A DNA stretch of 64,000 nt, from NCBI RefSeq assembly GCF_001719045.1, contig NZ_CP015423.1, positions 1,736,001 to 1,800,000 of the forward strand, written 5' to 3'. This document shows, piece after piece, positions 55,682 through 64,000 of the stretch. Below the pieces are notes generated by a model that saw only the letters and a list, made by a program, of their open reading frames with translations, was not told the origin of the DNA and did no database searches. Source of the DNA: Paenibacillus polymyxa (GTDB taxonomy: Bacteria; Bacillota; Bacilli; Paenibacillales; Paenibacillaceae). The translations under genes and the position numbers were made by a program. Positions within the stretch are counted from its first letter, which is position 1. Each line of letters opens with the position of its first letter.

Positions 55682-55950
55682 GAGTGAATCACATTTCTCT
55701 GAAGGTTCTCTCCTGGTGAAGCACCTCTGTTAGTTTCAAGCACATGGTTATATATCCCTTCATTGTGACTTGTGATTTGATCTGAACTAAAATTTAAATG
55801 AGCTTTGTTTACATAAGCGTTTCTCATTTCTAGGTATTTCTGTTCGTTACTTAACAGACTAATTGTTTTTCTGGCCATCTCATTTTTATTACCTACAGCA
55901 GCCAGGTAGCTAGTTTTCCCGTTGATAATAAGCTCAGATATATCATCCAA
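55678..55950 (-). pseudogene. Glycosyltransferase family 4 C-terminal remnant
   Basis: About 90 residues read DISELIINGKTSYLAAVGNK, then EMARKTISLLSNEQKYLEMR, like the end of a GT4 (BshA-like) glycosyltransferase. The preceding donor-site part and the N-terminal domain are missing. Its last three codons overlap the -35 box of trxA. A bacillithiol-synthase (BshA) origin is suggested by the thiol-gene setting only. Confidence 0.65.
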
Positions 55951-56046
55951 CGTACGAACCTATCGTTTTCGCAAAATAAAGGACCTCAAAGCCAATACAG
56001 GCTTAAGGTCCATAACGTTTAAATCGTCAAAGTTGGGAATGAGTTA

Positions 56047-56265
56047 TCATTTAGTCATACTCAATACGGCACGGAATCGTGTCTTAGCTGACATCATTTT
56101 CTCGTATGATTCACTAGCTTGTTCCAACGGGAAAACTTCGTTCATAGGTCCTACATCGGTCAGTACACTAAATCGAACCGCCGCTTCAACTTCCATCGAT
56201 TGTCCTGTAAACGATCCCCAAACAGTATGGGGTCCCTTCAAAAAGTCTATGGCAGACAGTTCATT
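56047..56265 (-). pseudogene. Zinc alcohol dehydrogenase C-terminal remnant
   Basis: The minus frame reads AVRFSVLTDVGPMNEVFPLE then QASESYEKMMSAKTRFRAVL, the usual C-terminal end of medium-chain zinc dehydrogenases. The catalytic and cofactor-binding domains are absent. The fragment extends upstream of 56241 without a start or ribosome site. Confidence 0.75.
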
Positions 56266-56505
56266 GGAGAGTGTTTATCTTACAACAACTTATAGAAATT
56301 CCACTACTTTTTTTACTATAAAAACAACAAATCTTAGATTGATCAGTAAACAACAAGTACTTGGTTTGTTATTAGAAAACTTCCCCCGTCTTTACTGGCT
56401 TTACGGGCACTTATATTGTCTCACTTTGATGTTATAAGTTGTCTCAATTGATAATATAATCAGTCTCATTTGATAATATAAACCACATGCACCCGTGTTC
56501 TTCTC

Positions 56506-57294
56506 TTAGTTTCGTTGTCTCATCGCCTCAAATAATAGCACTGTAGAAGCCATCGCTGCGTTTAGTGATTCCGCTTGCCCCTGCATCGGAATGAATACCG
56601 ACTCATCCACCATGCGCGCGGTAGCAGCAGAAATACCTTGGCCTTCGTTTCCGATCACAAGCCAAGTGGAAGCGCGCAAATCTATGGTATAGCATGACAA
56701 GCTCGCATCCAGCGAGGTGCTGAGCAAGCGGGCACCTTTACTTTTGGCCTGCGGTAAAAGCTCCTCCAGGCTGCCTTCAATCACCGGCAGGTGAAACAAC
56801 GATCCCATTGTGGAGCGGATCGTTTTGGGATTGTACAGGTCGGCGCAGCCATGACCCAATATTACGCCTGCGGCTCCAGCAGCGTCCGCGCTGCGGATGA
56901 TGGTGCCTACATTGCCGGGGTCCTGCACCCCGTCCAGCACCATCACCAGTGCATCCGGCTCCTCCAGCAATGCCGGGAATGCACTGCGCTCCTCCTTACG
57001 CACGATGGCAAAGACCGACTGCGGCGTCTTCGTATCGGTGCATTTTGCAATGACCGCCGCTGACACGGGAACCCATTCCACCGGCTGGTCGGCTTGATCT
57101 AGGCCATTCAGCTCGTCGGGAATGCCCTTGTCCAAATCATAGGCGACGGTTTCGACAGCCACGTCCGAACGCAGCGCTTCCTGCACCAGATGAATACCTT
57201 CGACAATATATTTATGCTTCCGCGTGCGATGCTTTTTCTCCAGCAGTTGCGCCCACTCTTTTACACGCGCATTATTCGGTGAAATGATTTCCAT
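56506..57294 (-). CDS. TrmH/SpoU-family RNA 2'-O-methyltransferase
   Basis: This 262-residue enzyme methylates ribose in rRNA or tRNA. The N-terminal substrate-binding domain (NNARVKEWAQLLEKKHRTRK) is followed by the SPOUT motifs DGVQDPGNVGTIIRSADAAG, WLVIGNEGQGIS and SLNAAMASTVLLFEAMRQ. The trefoil-knot region is complete. Codon use and G+C return to the genome norm here, marking the right edge of the island. Confidence 0.92.
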   Translation of the reverse strand: MEIISPNNARVKEWAQLLEKKHRTRKHKYIVEGIHLVQEALRSDVAVETVAYDLDKGIPDELNGLDQADQPVEWVPVSAAVIAKCTDTKTPQSVFAIVRKEERSAFPALLEEPDALVMVLDGVQDPGNVGTIIRSADAAGAAGVILGHGCADLYNPKTIRSTMGSLFHLPVIEGSLEELLPQAKSKGARLLSTSLDASLSCYTIDLRASTWLVIGNEGQGISAATARMVDESVFIPMQGQAESLNAAMASTVLLFEAMRQRN

Positions 57295-57372
57295 TCGTTT
57301 AACCTACCGTTTCTTTGGTCCTTTTCTTTAAACATAAATGATGTATCACTTTTGCTTTAACACCAAGCCTCA

Positions 57373-58035
57373 TTAGGCTGCAAAAGCCAGCTCCAGCTTG
57401 GTCAGATCATCCTTGTGGCCTACAATGACCAGCACATCACCCGACTCCAGACGATCTTCGGCATAAGGTGAAATGTTCATTTCCTGATTTCTGCGAATCG
57501 CCATCACATTACAGCCGAAGCGTGCGCGTATGTCTAGCTCCTTCAGGTTTTTGCCAATCATGGAATCGGCGGCTCTCATCTCCAAAATACTGTAGTCCTT
57601 GGACAGCTCGATATAATCCAAAATGTTGGGAGATGTCAAATGATGGGCTACCCGCAACCCCATATCCCGTTCAGGATAAACGACTTTATCCGCACCTATT
57701 TTTTGCAGCACTTTCCCATGCAGTTCATTTTGTGCCTTGACCACAAGAGCGGGTACGCCCATGTCCTTGAGAATCAATGTCGTCAGAATACTGGCCTGTA
57801 TATCTTCACCAATCGCAACTACGATTACGTCAAAATTACGGATACCCAGCGCTCGCAGCGCTTCCTCATCCGTCGAGTCGGCAGACACCGCGTGCGTCAC
57901 AATATTCGACATTTCCTGTGTACGCTGCTCGTCCGAGTCAATAGCCAGCACATCAAAACCCATCTCACTCAGCGCACTGGCAACACTGGAACCAAAACGG
58001 CCCATACCAATGACCGCATACTGTTTTTTTGCCAT
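57373..58035 (-). CDS. Potassium-channel regulator KtrA/KtrC-type (RCK domains)
   Basis: This 220-residue cytoplasmic subunit has an N-terminal RCK Rossmann fold with YAVIGMGRFGSSVASALSEMG (GxGxxG) and a C-terminal TrkA_C domain with LKELDIRARFGCNVMAIRR and SGDVLVIVGHKDDL. It gates a Ktr/Trk potassium transporter in response to ATP/ADP. The membrane partner is not adjacent. It is intact and monocistronic. Confidence 0.92.
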   Translation of the reverse strand: MAKKQYAVIGMGRFGSSVASALSEMGFDVLAIDSDEQRTQEMSNIVTHAVSADSTDEEALRALGIRNFDVIVVAIGEDIQASILTTLILKDMGVPALVVKAQNELHGKVLQKIGADKVVYPERDMGLRVAHHLTSPNILDYIELSKDYSILEMRAADSMIGKNLKELDIRARFGCNVMAIRRNQEMNISPYAEDRLESGDVLVIVGHKDDLTKLELAFAA

Positions 58036-58197
58036 TCCTTCTTACCTCCCGATCACCATACTGTCCGTCATAGTATAGCATATCATGCTACAAACATAAA
58101 TTTTGACATACTTATACCAAATGCTCCTCCATGTATACTGGACAACAGCCCAAGCCATAATACATTCGACCACTACTACAACATACGGGAGGTACAC

Positions 58198-58431
58198 ATG
58201 CCCATTACAATGGATTTACGACAAGCAATTGTTCACAAAGTACACGGCAAATCAGAAGCTGATCTTACGGACATGATTATTGGGTCAGTGGACGGACCGG
58301 AGGCCGCTTTGCCTGGGTTGGGTGTTATTCTTGAAATTGCTTGGAAGCATATGAGTCCAAACCAGCAGCACGATTTCGTCCATTTGGCACATGAACAAAT
58401 CGATAAAATCAAACCCGTACCCTTAACCTAG
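58198..58431 (+). CDS. sspI: Small acid-soluble spore protein SspI
   Basis: This 77-residue protein reads MDLRQAIVHKVHGKSEADLT and PGLGVILEIAWKHMSPNQQ, matching the SspI family of minor spore proteins. ATG 58198 has CGGGAGGTACAC upstream. Forespore (sigma-G) expression is expected from the family, but no convincing promoter was found. Confidence 0.88.
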   Translation: MPITMDLRQAIVHKVHGKSEADLTDMIIGSVDGPEAALPGLGVILEIAWKHMSPNQQHDFVHLAHEQIDKIKPVPLT

Positions 58432-58497
58432 CTCTAGCTATTTAACATTTGGTTCCGATTTAATTATGCTCATTATTTTACCCGTATTCGAAAATGA

Positions 58498-58534
58498 GAA
58501 TAGTCCACTCGCATTAACATCGAGTGGACTATTC
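58498..58534. terminator. Bidirectional terminator between sspI and prfC
   Basis: GAATAGTCCACTCG pairs perfectly with CGAGTGGACTATTC around a nine-base loop. T runs are short on both sides, TCATTTT on the minus strand. Confidence 0.65.
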
Positions 58535-58582
58535 GTTGTATACACTAAATGACTGAGATCAAACTGTTCTGCTTATTCAATC

Positions 58583-60163
58583 TTATGGAGCCATTTCTAA
58601 GAACTTAGCTGTCGGATTTTTCTCCATAGCCGTACGCATGGCATACTCGTTTTCGAACAAGGCGACATAATTGCCCTTCTTATCCTTTACCAGCGTAGAG
58701 TTAATACGGAACTTGCTCGGATCAATCTGATCATCCACAATCCAACGTGCAAATTGGAATGGCATACGCTGAAGCTGTACATCAACGCCATATTCACCCT
58801 TCATGCGGTACTCAAATACTTCAAATTGCAGTTGGCCGACAACACCTAGTAGCGTATCGTCAAAGCTTACCGTACGGAACACCTGAATCATACCTTCCTC
58901 GGTCAACTGATCAATACCCTTCAGATACTGTTTGTGCTTCAAGGCATTTTTCACCGTTACCTTGGCAAAAATCTCAGGCGAGAAGGTCGGCAATTCATCA
59001 AACACAACCTCGCTACCTTGGCTGAGTGAATCACCAATACGGAAAATACCCGGGTCAAATAATCCTATAATATCGCCAGGAAAAGCCTCCTCGACAATAT
59101 CACGGTCCTGTGCCAGGAACTGCTGTGGCTGAGACAACTTAATCTCCTTACCCATCCGTACATGCTTAACACTCATCCCGCGTTGAAACTTACCGGAGAC
59201 AATACGCAAAAATGCAATACGGTCACGGTGAGCCGGGTTCATGTTCGCTTGGATTTTAAATACATAGCCGGTAAACTTTTCGTTTGTTGGCTCAATTTCC
59301 CCAGCTGTACTACGGCGCGGCTCCGGTTTAGGAGCAAGCTGAAGGAAGTTTTCCAAAAACGTTTGTACACCAAAATTATTAATCGCACTGCCGAAGAATA
59401 CAGGTGTTAATTCTCCGCGCTGTACTTTCTCCATGTCAAAAGGGTCACCCGCGACGTCAAGCAACTCCAAGTCTTGGCATAATTGGTCATGCAAATATTC
59501 GCCCGCCATCTCACGAATGATCGGATCATTGTAATCTTCCACTTTCTGTACTTTGATCGTGGAATGATCATCTCCCTGAAACAGCTCGACCTGATTTTTG
59601 ACACGGTCATAGACACCGCACAGCTCGCGTCCTGTACCAATCGGCCAATTCATAGGCACCGAACGGATGCCAAGCACCTGCTCCAGCTCCTCCATCAAAT
59701 CAAAAGGACTGCGTCCCTCACGATCCAGTTTGTTAATGAAGGTGAAAATCGGAATTCCACGCTTCGCACAAACTTGAAACAGCTTAATCGTTTGCGCTTC
59801 CACACCTTTCGCTACGTCAATCAGCATGACTGCACTATCTGCTGCTGTTAATGTACGATACGTGTCTTCACTGAAATCCTGGTGACCTGGGGTGTCCAGA
59901 ATGTTGATGCGGTGACCATTATAATCAAATTGCATTACTGAGGATGTTACAGAGATCCCCCGCTGTTTTTCAATCTCCATCCAGTCACTCGTAGCGTGTT
60001 TGCTTGCTTTACGCGCTTTAACTGAACCCGCAAGACGAATCGCGCCCCCGAACAGCAGCAGCTTTTCCGTCAGTGTCGTTTTACCCGCATCCGGGTGAGA
60101 AATAATCGCAAACGTACGCCGTTTGTCGACTTCCTGTTGAAGTATATCTGTTGTTTTACTCAT
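58583..60163 (-). CDS. prfC: Peptide chain release factor 3
   Basis: This 526-residue translational GTPase recycles RF1/RF2 from the ribosome. G1 is ISHPDAGKTTLTEKL at residues 21-35, G3 is NILDTPGHQDFSEDTYR and G4 is FINKLDREGRSPFDL, with domain II and RF3-specific C-terminal sequence GMIQVFRTVSFDDTLLGVVG. GAAGGGATATGTGAA precedes the ATG. The gene is intact and in convergent orientation to sspI. Confidence 0.96.
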   Translation of the reverse strand: MSKTTDILQQEVDKRRTFAIISHPDAGKTTLTEKLLLFGGAIRLAGSVKARKASKHATSDWMEIEKQRGISVTSSVMQFDYNGHRINILDTPGHQDFSEDTYRTLTAADSAVMLIDVAKGVEAQTIKLFQVCAKRGIPIFTFINKLDREGRSPFDLMEELEQVLGIRSVPMNWPIGTGRELCGVYDRVKNQVELFQGDDHSTIKVQKVEDYNDPIIREMAGEYLHDQLCQDLELLDVAGDPFDMEKVQRGELTPVFFGSAINNFGVQTFLENFLQLAPKPEPRRSTAGEIEPTNEKFTGYVFKIQANMNPAHRDRIAFLRIVSGKFQRGMSVKHVRMGKEIKLSQPQQFLAQDRDIVEEAFPGDIIGLFDPGIFRIGDSLSQGSEVVFDELPTFSPEIFAKVTVKNALKHKQYLKGIDQLTEEGMIQVFRTVSFDDTLLGVVGQLQFEVFEYRMKGEYGVDVQLQRMPFQFARWIVDDQIDPSKFRINSTLVKDKKGNYVALFENEYAMRTAMEKNPTAKFLEMAP

Positions 60164-60471
60164 TTCACATATCCCTTCATGATCAAATCCATTGCATTAC
60201 TGCTCAAGCTATTCATAAAAAGGCCATGATGCACGCCTGTTTTCATAAGTTCATCGGCTCTATCGGCTATATTGCCGTTAGCTCCAGTATTCGGCGTACT
60301 CCGTTACCATATTCATTATAAATACGATCTATTTACATGTTTTAGCCTGCCTTTAACTTATAATCAGTTGCAAACTGAAAACCTGAGACTAAGCTATTAT
60401 AGCACACTCCGAACGCAAAGCATCCCCTTACGTCCTGAACAGGACATAGGGGGATGCAGGACAAATCGGGA
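60164..60471. other. 308-base gap: prfC upstream region and zwf terminator
   Basis: GCATCCCC (60420-60427) and GGGGATGC (60450-60457), with inner GTCCT/AGGAC, form a hairpin that may end zwf although the following T run is poor (TTTGCGTT). The rest should hold the prfC promoter; no good -35/-10 pair stood out. No small ORF is convincing. Confidence 0.5.
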
Positions 60472-62028
60472 TTACTGAACGCCGCCTACTCGCCAGATGA
60501 CATTATCTTCATCCTGACCGCTAACCGGCCACCACTTGAAGCCATCCTGCTCCAATAGCTTGTGAGCACCTTCCGGTCCCCATGAGCCTGCAGCATAGGT
60601 TTCCAGCGTATCCGGGGTCTGCTGCCATGCTTTGGCGATTCGATCGACGAATCCCCATGCCGTGGCAACCTCATCCCAACGTGTGAAGTACGTCGAATCA
60701 CCCTCAATTGCATCCATCAGCAACCGTTCATAAGCCTCCGGCGAGTTGATACCCACCATACAGCTTTGGCAAAAATCCATAGCCAGTGGCTCAATATCTG
60801 ATTCGGAACCAGGTTTCTTGGCATTGATTTTAATGTAAATGCCCTCCATTGGATTGACCCGAATCACGAGCAAGTTCGGTTCCAGCTTATGCTTTTGACC
60901 GAGGTACACGTTCGTTGGCATGCTCTTAAATTCCACAACAATCTCCGTTGTTTTTACAGGGAGACGTTTGCCCGTACGGATATAGAACGGTACGCCAGAC
61001 CAACGGAAATTATCAACAAACACGCGTGAAGCAAAATAAGTCTCTGTGTTCGACTGTGGATCAACCTTGTCTTCTTGGCGATACCCCGGCAACTGCTGAC
61101 CGCGATAACTGCCTTCGGTGTATTGACCACGCACCACATTGGTTTTCACATCCTCAGACGTTTCAAAAGGGCGCAGCGAACGCAGCACTTTTACCTTTTC
61201 ATCACGGATATCCTCAGGCAACAAGCGACTAGGTGGCTCCATCGCAATCATCGTTAGCATTTGCAACATATGGTTCTGTCCCATATCCCGCAAGGCGCCG
61301 GAATGATCGTAGTAACCTCCGCGTTCCTCCACCCCTACCGTTTCACTAAGCGTAATTTGCACATTGGCAATATGCTTATTATTCCACAGTGGTTCAAAGA
61401 AGGCATTCGCGAAGCGGATCACCTCAATATTTTGTACCATTTCCTTGCCAAGATAGTGATCAATCCGATAAATTTCTTCTTCGGCAAATACTTCTCGTAT
61501 TTCAACGTTCAATTCTTGTGCAGATTCGAGGTTATAACCGAATGGCTTCTCAATCACCAGGCGATTCCAGCCCTTGCCATCCATCATGCCGCCATCTTTC
61601 AAACTCTTCGACACGCTTCCAAATAACTCAGGAGCCAAGGCCAAATAAAACAACCGATTTCCCGGTATGTTAAACTTGCTTTCTATAGACTCCGTCTGCT
61701 GTCTCAGCTCATGGAACCCTTCGACATTGTTGATATCCAGCGATTTATATTCAAAATGCTCGGCAAATGCCTGCCATTCTTGATCATTTTCTGCTTTGTA
61801 GCGACTAAACTCCTGTATGGAGGCATACAGGTCATTACGGAATTCTTCCTCTGTGCGAGGACGCCTTGCTACACCAATAACGGCAAAATCGTCAGCAAGC
61901 TTGCCTTCGCGGTACAAGCTGTAAATAGCAGGAAAAAGCTTGCGACGAGCCAAATCGCCCGTAGCGCCAAAAATAAACAGAACTGCGCCTTGCGTCACAA
62001 CAGATTCTTTAACAGGTATGTCAGCCAT
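60472..62028 (-). CDS. zwf: Glucose-6-phosphate 1-dehydrogenase
   Basis: This 518-residue enzyme makes 6-phosphogluconolactone and NADPH at the head of the oxidative pentose phosphate pathway. The coenzyme-binding loop is FIFGATGDLARRKLFPA near residue 20, and the substrate/active-site signature RIDHYLGKEMVQNIEVIRF contains the catalytic His. ATG 62028 follows GAGGTACTTC. It is monocistronic here; the lactonase and gnd are not adjacent. Confidence 0.95.
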   Translation of the reverse strand: MADIPVKESVVTQGAVLFIFGATGDLARRKLFPAIYSLYREGKLADDFAVIGVARRPRTEEEFRNDLYASIQEFSRYKAENDQEWQAFAEHFEYKSLDINNVEGFHELRQQTESIESKFNIPGNRLFYLALAPELFGSVSKSLKDGGMMDGKGWNRLVIEKPFGYNLESAQELNVEIREVFAEEEIYRIDHYLGKEMVQNIEVIRFANAFFEPLWNNKHIANVQITLSETVGVEERGGYYDHSGALRDMGQNHMLQMLTMIAMEPPSRLLPEDIRDEKVKVLRSLRPFETSEDVKTNVVRGQYTEGSYRGQQLPGYRQEDKVDPQSNTETYFASRVFVDNFRWSGVPFYIRTGKRLPVKTTEIVVEFKSMPTNVYLGQKHKLEPNLLVIRVNPMEGIYIKINAKKPGSESDIEPLAMDFCQSCMVGINSPEAYERLLMDAIEGDSTYFTRWDEVATAWGFVDRIAKAWQQTPDTLETYAAGSWGPEGAHKLLEQDGFKWWPVSGQDEDNVIWRVGGVQ

Positions 62029-62215
62029 GAAGTACCTCATTCTTCCCATGTCAAGATTCCGCAATCCACAATCCCCGAAATCTGCATGTAGTATTGTGTA
62101 TATTTATACAAGATCATACTTGATTTTCGAAAAACATGGAACTAAAGATTTGTTGATATTTTATCATATCCTACATGGATAAGCTATCCGATGAATCATA
62201 AATTTACCTTATAAG

Positions 62216-62980
62216 TCAGTATTCAATCGTGATAAGCGGGAAACCGAGTGTTATACGTGTATCCTGCTGCTCCCTATCTTCATGTACAGCCATCTGCATC
62301 TGGACCTGATGCTCACCGCTTTGAACCATTAACGGCAGCTCTGGAGCTTCATAGGATATAGCCACAGTAGTCGCATCCGTATATCTTTCTTTGGCCTGCA
62401 TGGAGATGTTCCCTGCTAAGCTCGCCTCTGTCAGTTTCAACAGTTGATCTTTGGATTCCTTTGTATGCAGCAAACGCTGAAGGGCCGTGTTCCACTGTGC
62501 TTGAATTCCCATAGACTTTAATTGCTCAGCACAAAGCTTATGAAGCTGAATCAACCGCTCACGTCCTGCATCATTGCTCTCCAGTTGAACAACTACATAC
62601 CATTGTCCAGTTTGACGTTCCATCACATTTAAGCGGATTCTTAGATCCTCACTATCACGAACAGAACGATAAACCGTGTGTCCATTTTCTACGAGTTTGT
62701 TTACTGTGGGTATATTCAGCTGATCAGCTATCTGTGCCGCCACATCTGCTGGCTCTTCATGGTTAGAAATCCAATCGCCTTGCCACTTCACAACCAGCTT
62801 ATCCAACGTACCCGGGGTCTGATCCGAGATGATTAACAATGAGCGTAAAGCCATTTCTGCCTCGCGGGAGTCATTTCGGTTTGTCTGAAGGGTCCCGTAA
62901 CGCCAGCCAGCTAGTACCAGCACCGTTCCTAATACCAAAATTGCAATAATCCCCTTTTTAATCAGCTCTGCTTTTAACAT
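62216..62980 (-). CDS. ywmB: YwmB-like protein (DUF1779)
   Basis: This 254-residue protein has an N-terminal anchor or signal (KKGIIAILVLGTVLVLAGW) and a soluble domain with VVQLESNDAGRERLIQLHKL and SYEAPELPLMV. It fits the YwmB/TATA-box-binding-like fold family of Firmicutes. Function is unknown; in Bacillus it lies near spoIID and murA, which are not present here. The GTG/ATG upstream at 63019 lacks a site while GGGAGGAACGATA fits ATG 62980. Confidence 0.78.
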   Translation of the reverse strand: MLKAELIKKGIIAILVLGTVLVLAGWRYGTLQTNRNDSREAEMALRSLLIISDQTPGTLDKLVVKWQGDWISNHEEPADVAAQIADQLNIPTVNKLVENGHTVYRSVRDSEDLRIRLNVMERQTGQWYVVVQLESNDAGRERLIQLHKLCAEQLKSMGIQAQWNTALQRLLHTKESKDQLLKLTEASLAGNISMQAKERYTDATTVAISYEAPELPLMVQSGEHQVQMQMAVHEDREQQDTRITLGFPLITIEY

Positions 62981-63226
62981 TATCGTTCCTCCCGCTCCAC
63001 AACCATCCGATTCCCACACCTACGCTCTGGATACTTTCTTTTTCGGCTGGATTGAATCTATGAATCTATCAATAGCATTCCCATTGTCAGAGGTTTTATA
63101 CACACAGCACTCCGGCCAAGCCCTTCTAAAATATTCATCTGCCTACTGGGTGTTCGACCATACATCGTAGGCACCGTAAGAATAGACTATGATCACAATG
63201 CATCTTACACCAAAAGAGGTGAAATC

Positions 63227-63670
63227 ATGTTTCCGATTTATCCTGTAAATGAAGCCAATGTGGCACCTCATGGTGGACGTCTGGTCTGTGCCGTTATGCG
63301 TGATGGTACACGACACATCGGCATCTTAAGTGGGTGTAGCAAAGGCAAGCTGATGTTGAACGGATATCCACCTTCTTTTCCTGGGAGTCTTTATGCCGGG
63401 AGCTCCAGTAACAAAGGAAAACAAACCCCGAAAAAGATTTCCTCTAAAAAGAAAAAAAAGAATCCTAAAAACAAAGCTCGTACCTCGGCCAAACTAAATG
63501 CCTTAATTAAGTCGCCCAACGCACCTCTGAGCCCATCCTTTCCTTATGACGCAGGCGGATTTGCTGGAAATGGCAGAACAGGCTATCGCGGTGGGTACGG
63601 CGGATATGGATACGGGGCAGGGCTTGCATTAGATCTGGCTTTAATCGCCTTTTTATTCCTCCTGATCTAA
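63227..63670 (+). CDS. Basic/glycine-rich small protein with C-terminal helix
   Basis: This 147-residue protein has three parts: an N-terminal beta-rich domain (GRLVCAVMRDGTRHIGILSG) that could be an Sm- or SH3-like barrel, a lysine-rich linker (KKISSKKKKKNPKNKARTSA), and a Gly/Tyr repeat (GYRGGYGGYGYGAG) before a membrane helix (LALDLALIAFLFLLI). AAGAGGTGAAATC precedes the ATG. The glycine/tyrosine end recalls spore-coat or YjcZ-type proteins; no family is certain. Confidence 0.7.
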   Translation: MFPIYPVNEANVAPHGGRLVCAVMRDGTRHIGILSGCSKGKLMLNGYPPSFPGSLYAGSSSNKGKQTPKKISSKKKKKNPKNKARTSAKLNALIKSPNAPLSPSFPYDAGGFAGNGRTGYRGGYGGYGYGAGLALDLALIAFLFLLI

Positions 63671-63689
63671 ACAACTTGTTATGGAACAC

Positions 63690-63722
63690 AAAAAAACCGG
63701 AGGACTATTGTCGTCTCCGGTT
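63690..63722 (-). terminator. Terminator between convergent genes
   Basis: AACCGGAG pairs with CTCCGGTT around a 12-base loop, with TTTTTTTGTG following on the minus strand. It ends the response regulator gene and probably also the plus-strand gene. Confidence 0.8.
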
Positions 63723-63745
63723 CTTTGTATTCGTTTATTCTACTT

Positions 63746-64000
63746 CTACTCTGCTAATCCGTTCTTATAGGCATAGATCGCCGCCTGTGTACGGTCTTCC
63801 ACTCCTAATTTAGCGAGAAGGTTCGTGACATGGAATTTTACCGTCTTAATCCCGATAATCAGCTCATCTGCGATATCCTGGTTAGACTTCCCTTGTGCCA
63901 ACAGGCGAAGCACCTCCATCTCACGATCAGTCAGCTCCGTATGCGCGGGTGCCTCAGCCTGTGGCTGGCGGAATCGATTCATCATCTTGGAGGCCACCTG
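63746..64000 (-). CDS. LuxR-type response regulator, C-terminal part only
   Basis: About 84 C-terminal residues are in the window, ending NGLAE. They form a LuxR/GerE helix-turn-helix: [20 protein letters not shown], then [20 protein letters not shown]. This is the pattern of NarL-family regulators such as LiaR or DegU. The receiver domain lies past the right edge. [21 protein letters not shown] stretch is typical of the LiaR/VraR group. Confidence 0.88.
   Translation of the reverse strand, partial: QVASKMMNRFRQPQAEAPAHTELTDREMEVLRLLAQGKSNQDIADELIIGIKTVKFHVTNLLAKLGVEDRTQAAIYAYKNGLAE

Noticed and set aside
55922..56437. Plus-strand 171-residue frame
   Set aside because: Antisense to the alcohol dehydrogenase remnant; no domain or start site.
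57640..58197. Upstream extension of the sspI frame
   Set aside because: Open by chance across the Ktr gene; the true start at 58198 has a good ribosome site and gives the family length.

Overview
The window looks like a Paenibacillus chromosome, most like the P. polymyxa group (inference from gene content and from memory; no search was run). It encodes several spore-specific proteins: two alpha/beta SASPs, SspI, YlbJ, YunB and a YjcZ-like peptide. The order yutD-lipA-yunA-yunB matches Bacillus. Other Gram-positive signatures are a tryptophan T-box, a LicT antitermination system, Shine-Dalgarno sites of the AGGAGG type, and TTG/GTG starts. No rRNA, tRNA, CRISPR array or complete insertion sequence was seen.

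Layout. 1-8.2 kb is an envelope block on the minus strand: a partial lipid flippase, a DUF456 protein, a HAD phosphatase, two tandem class B penicillin-binding protein paralogues, a transglutaminase-domain membrane protein and a small membrane protein. 8.4-27 kb is ordinary core genome: an MFS transporter, haem O synthase, spore proteins, TrpS with its T-box, an epimerase, oligoendopeptidase F, a truncated globin, YlbJ, NAD kinase, YutD, LipA and YunA/YunB. 27-35 kb is a sugar-uptake locus: YesN/YesM-type two-component system, solute-binding lipoprotein, two permeases and an aldo/keto reductase, with a cre site. 35-38.3 kb is one alkylation-damage operon: adaA, ogt, a spore-photoproduct-lyase-like radical SAM gene, an AlkA glycosylase and an AlkD-type gene. 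38.5-45.1 kb holds an alanine/sodium symporter and an aryl-beta-glucoside locus in which bglA, licT and the PTS gene each have their own promoter and their own antiterminator/terminator leader.

45.2-56.3 kb is an A+T-richer accessory island with many decayed genes: ccdA, rhodanese, an ABM-like gene, a flavin amine oxidase, a glycosyltransferase tail, an alcohol dehydrogenase tail, a Tn3 transposase head and a LacI tail. Among them are intact genes for an ArsR-rhodanese regulator, an OsmC protein, thioredoxin, a thioredoxin-like protein, an acetyltransferase, an MFS transporter and a metallo-beta-lactamase-fold hydrolase beside an Lrp regulator. Three promoters in this island (regulator, OsmC transcript, trxA) carry the same operator core at the same distance from the -10 box. 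This suggests a small thiol or persulfide-response regulon controlled by the ArsR-rhodanese protein, and it is the most interesting signal in the window.

56.5-64 kb returns to core genes: a TrmH-family methyltransferase, a Ktr/Trk potassium-channel regulator, SspI, release factor 3, glucose-6-phosphate dehydrogenase, YwmB, a basic/glycine-rich small protein and the DNA-binding end of a LuxR-type response regulator.
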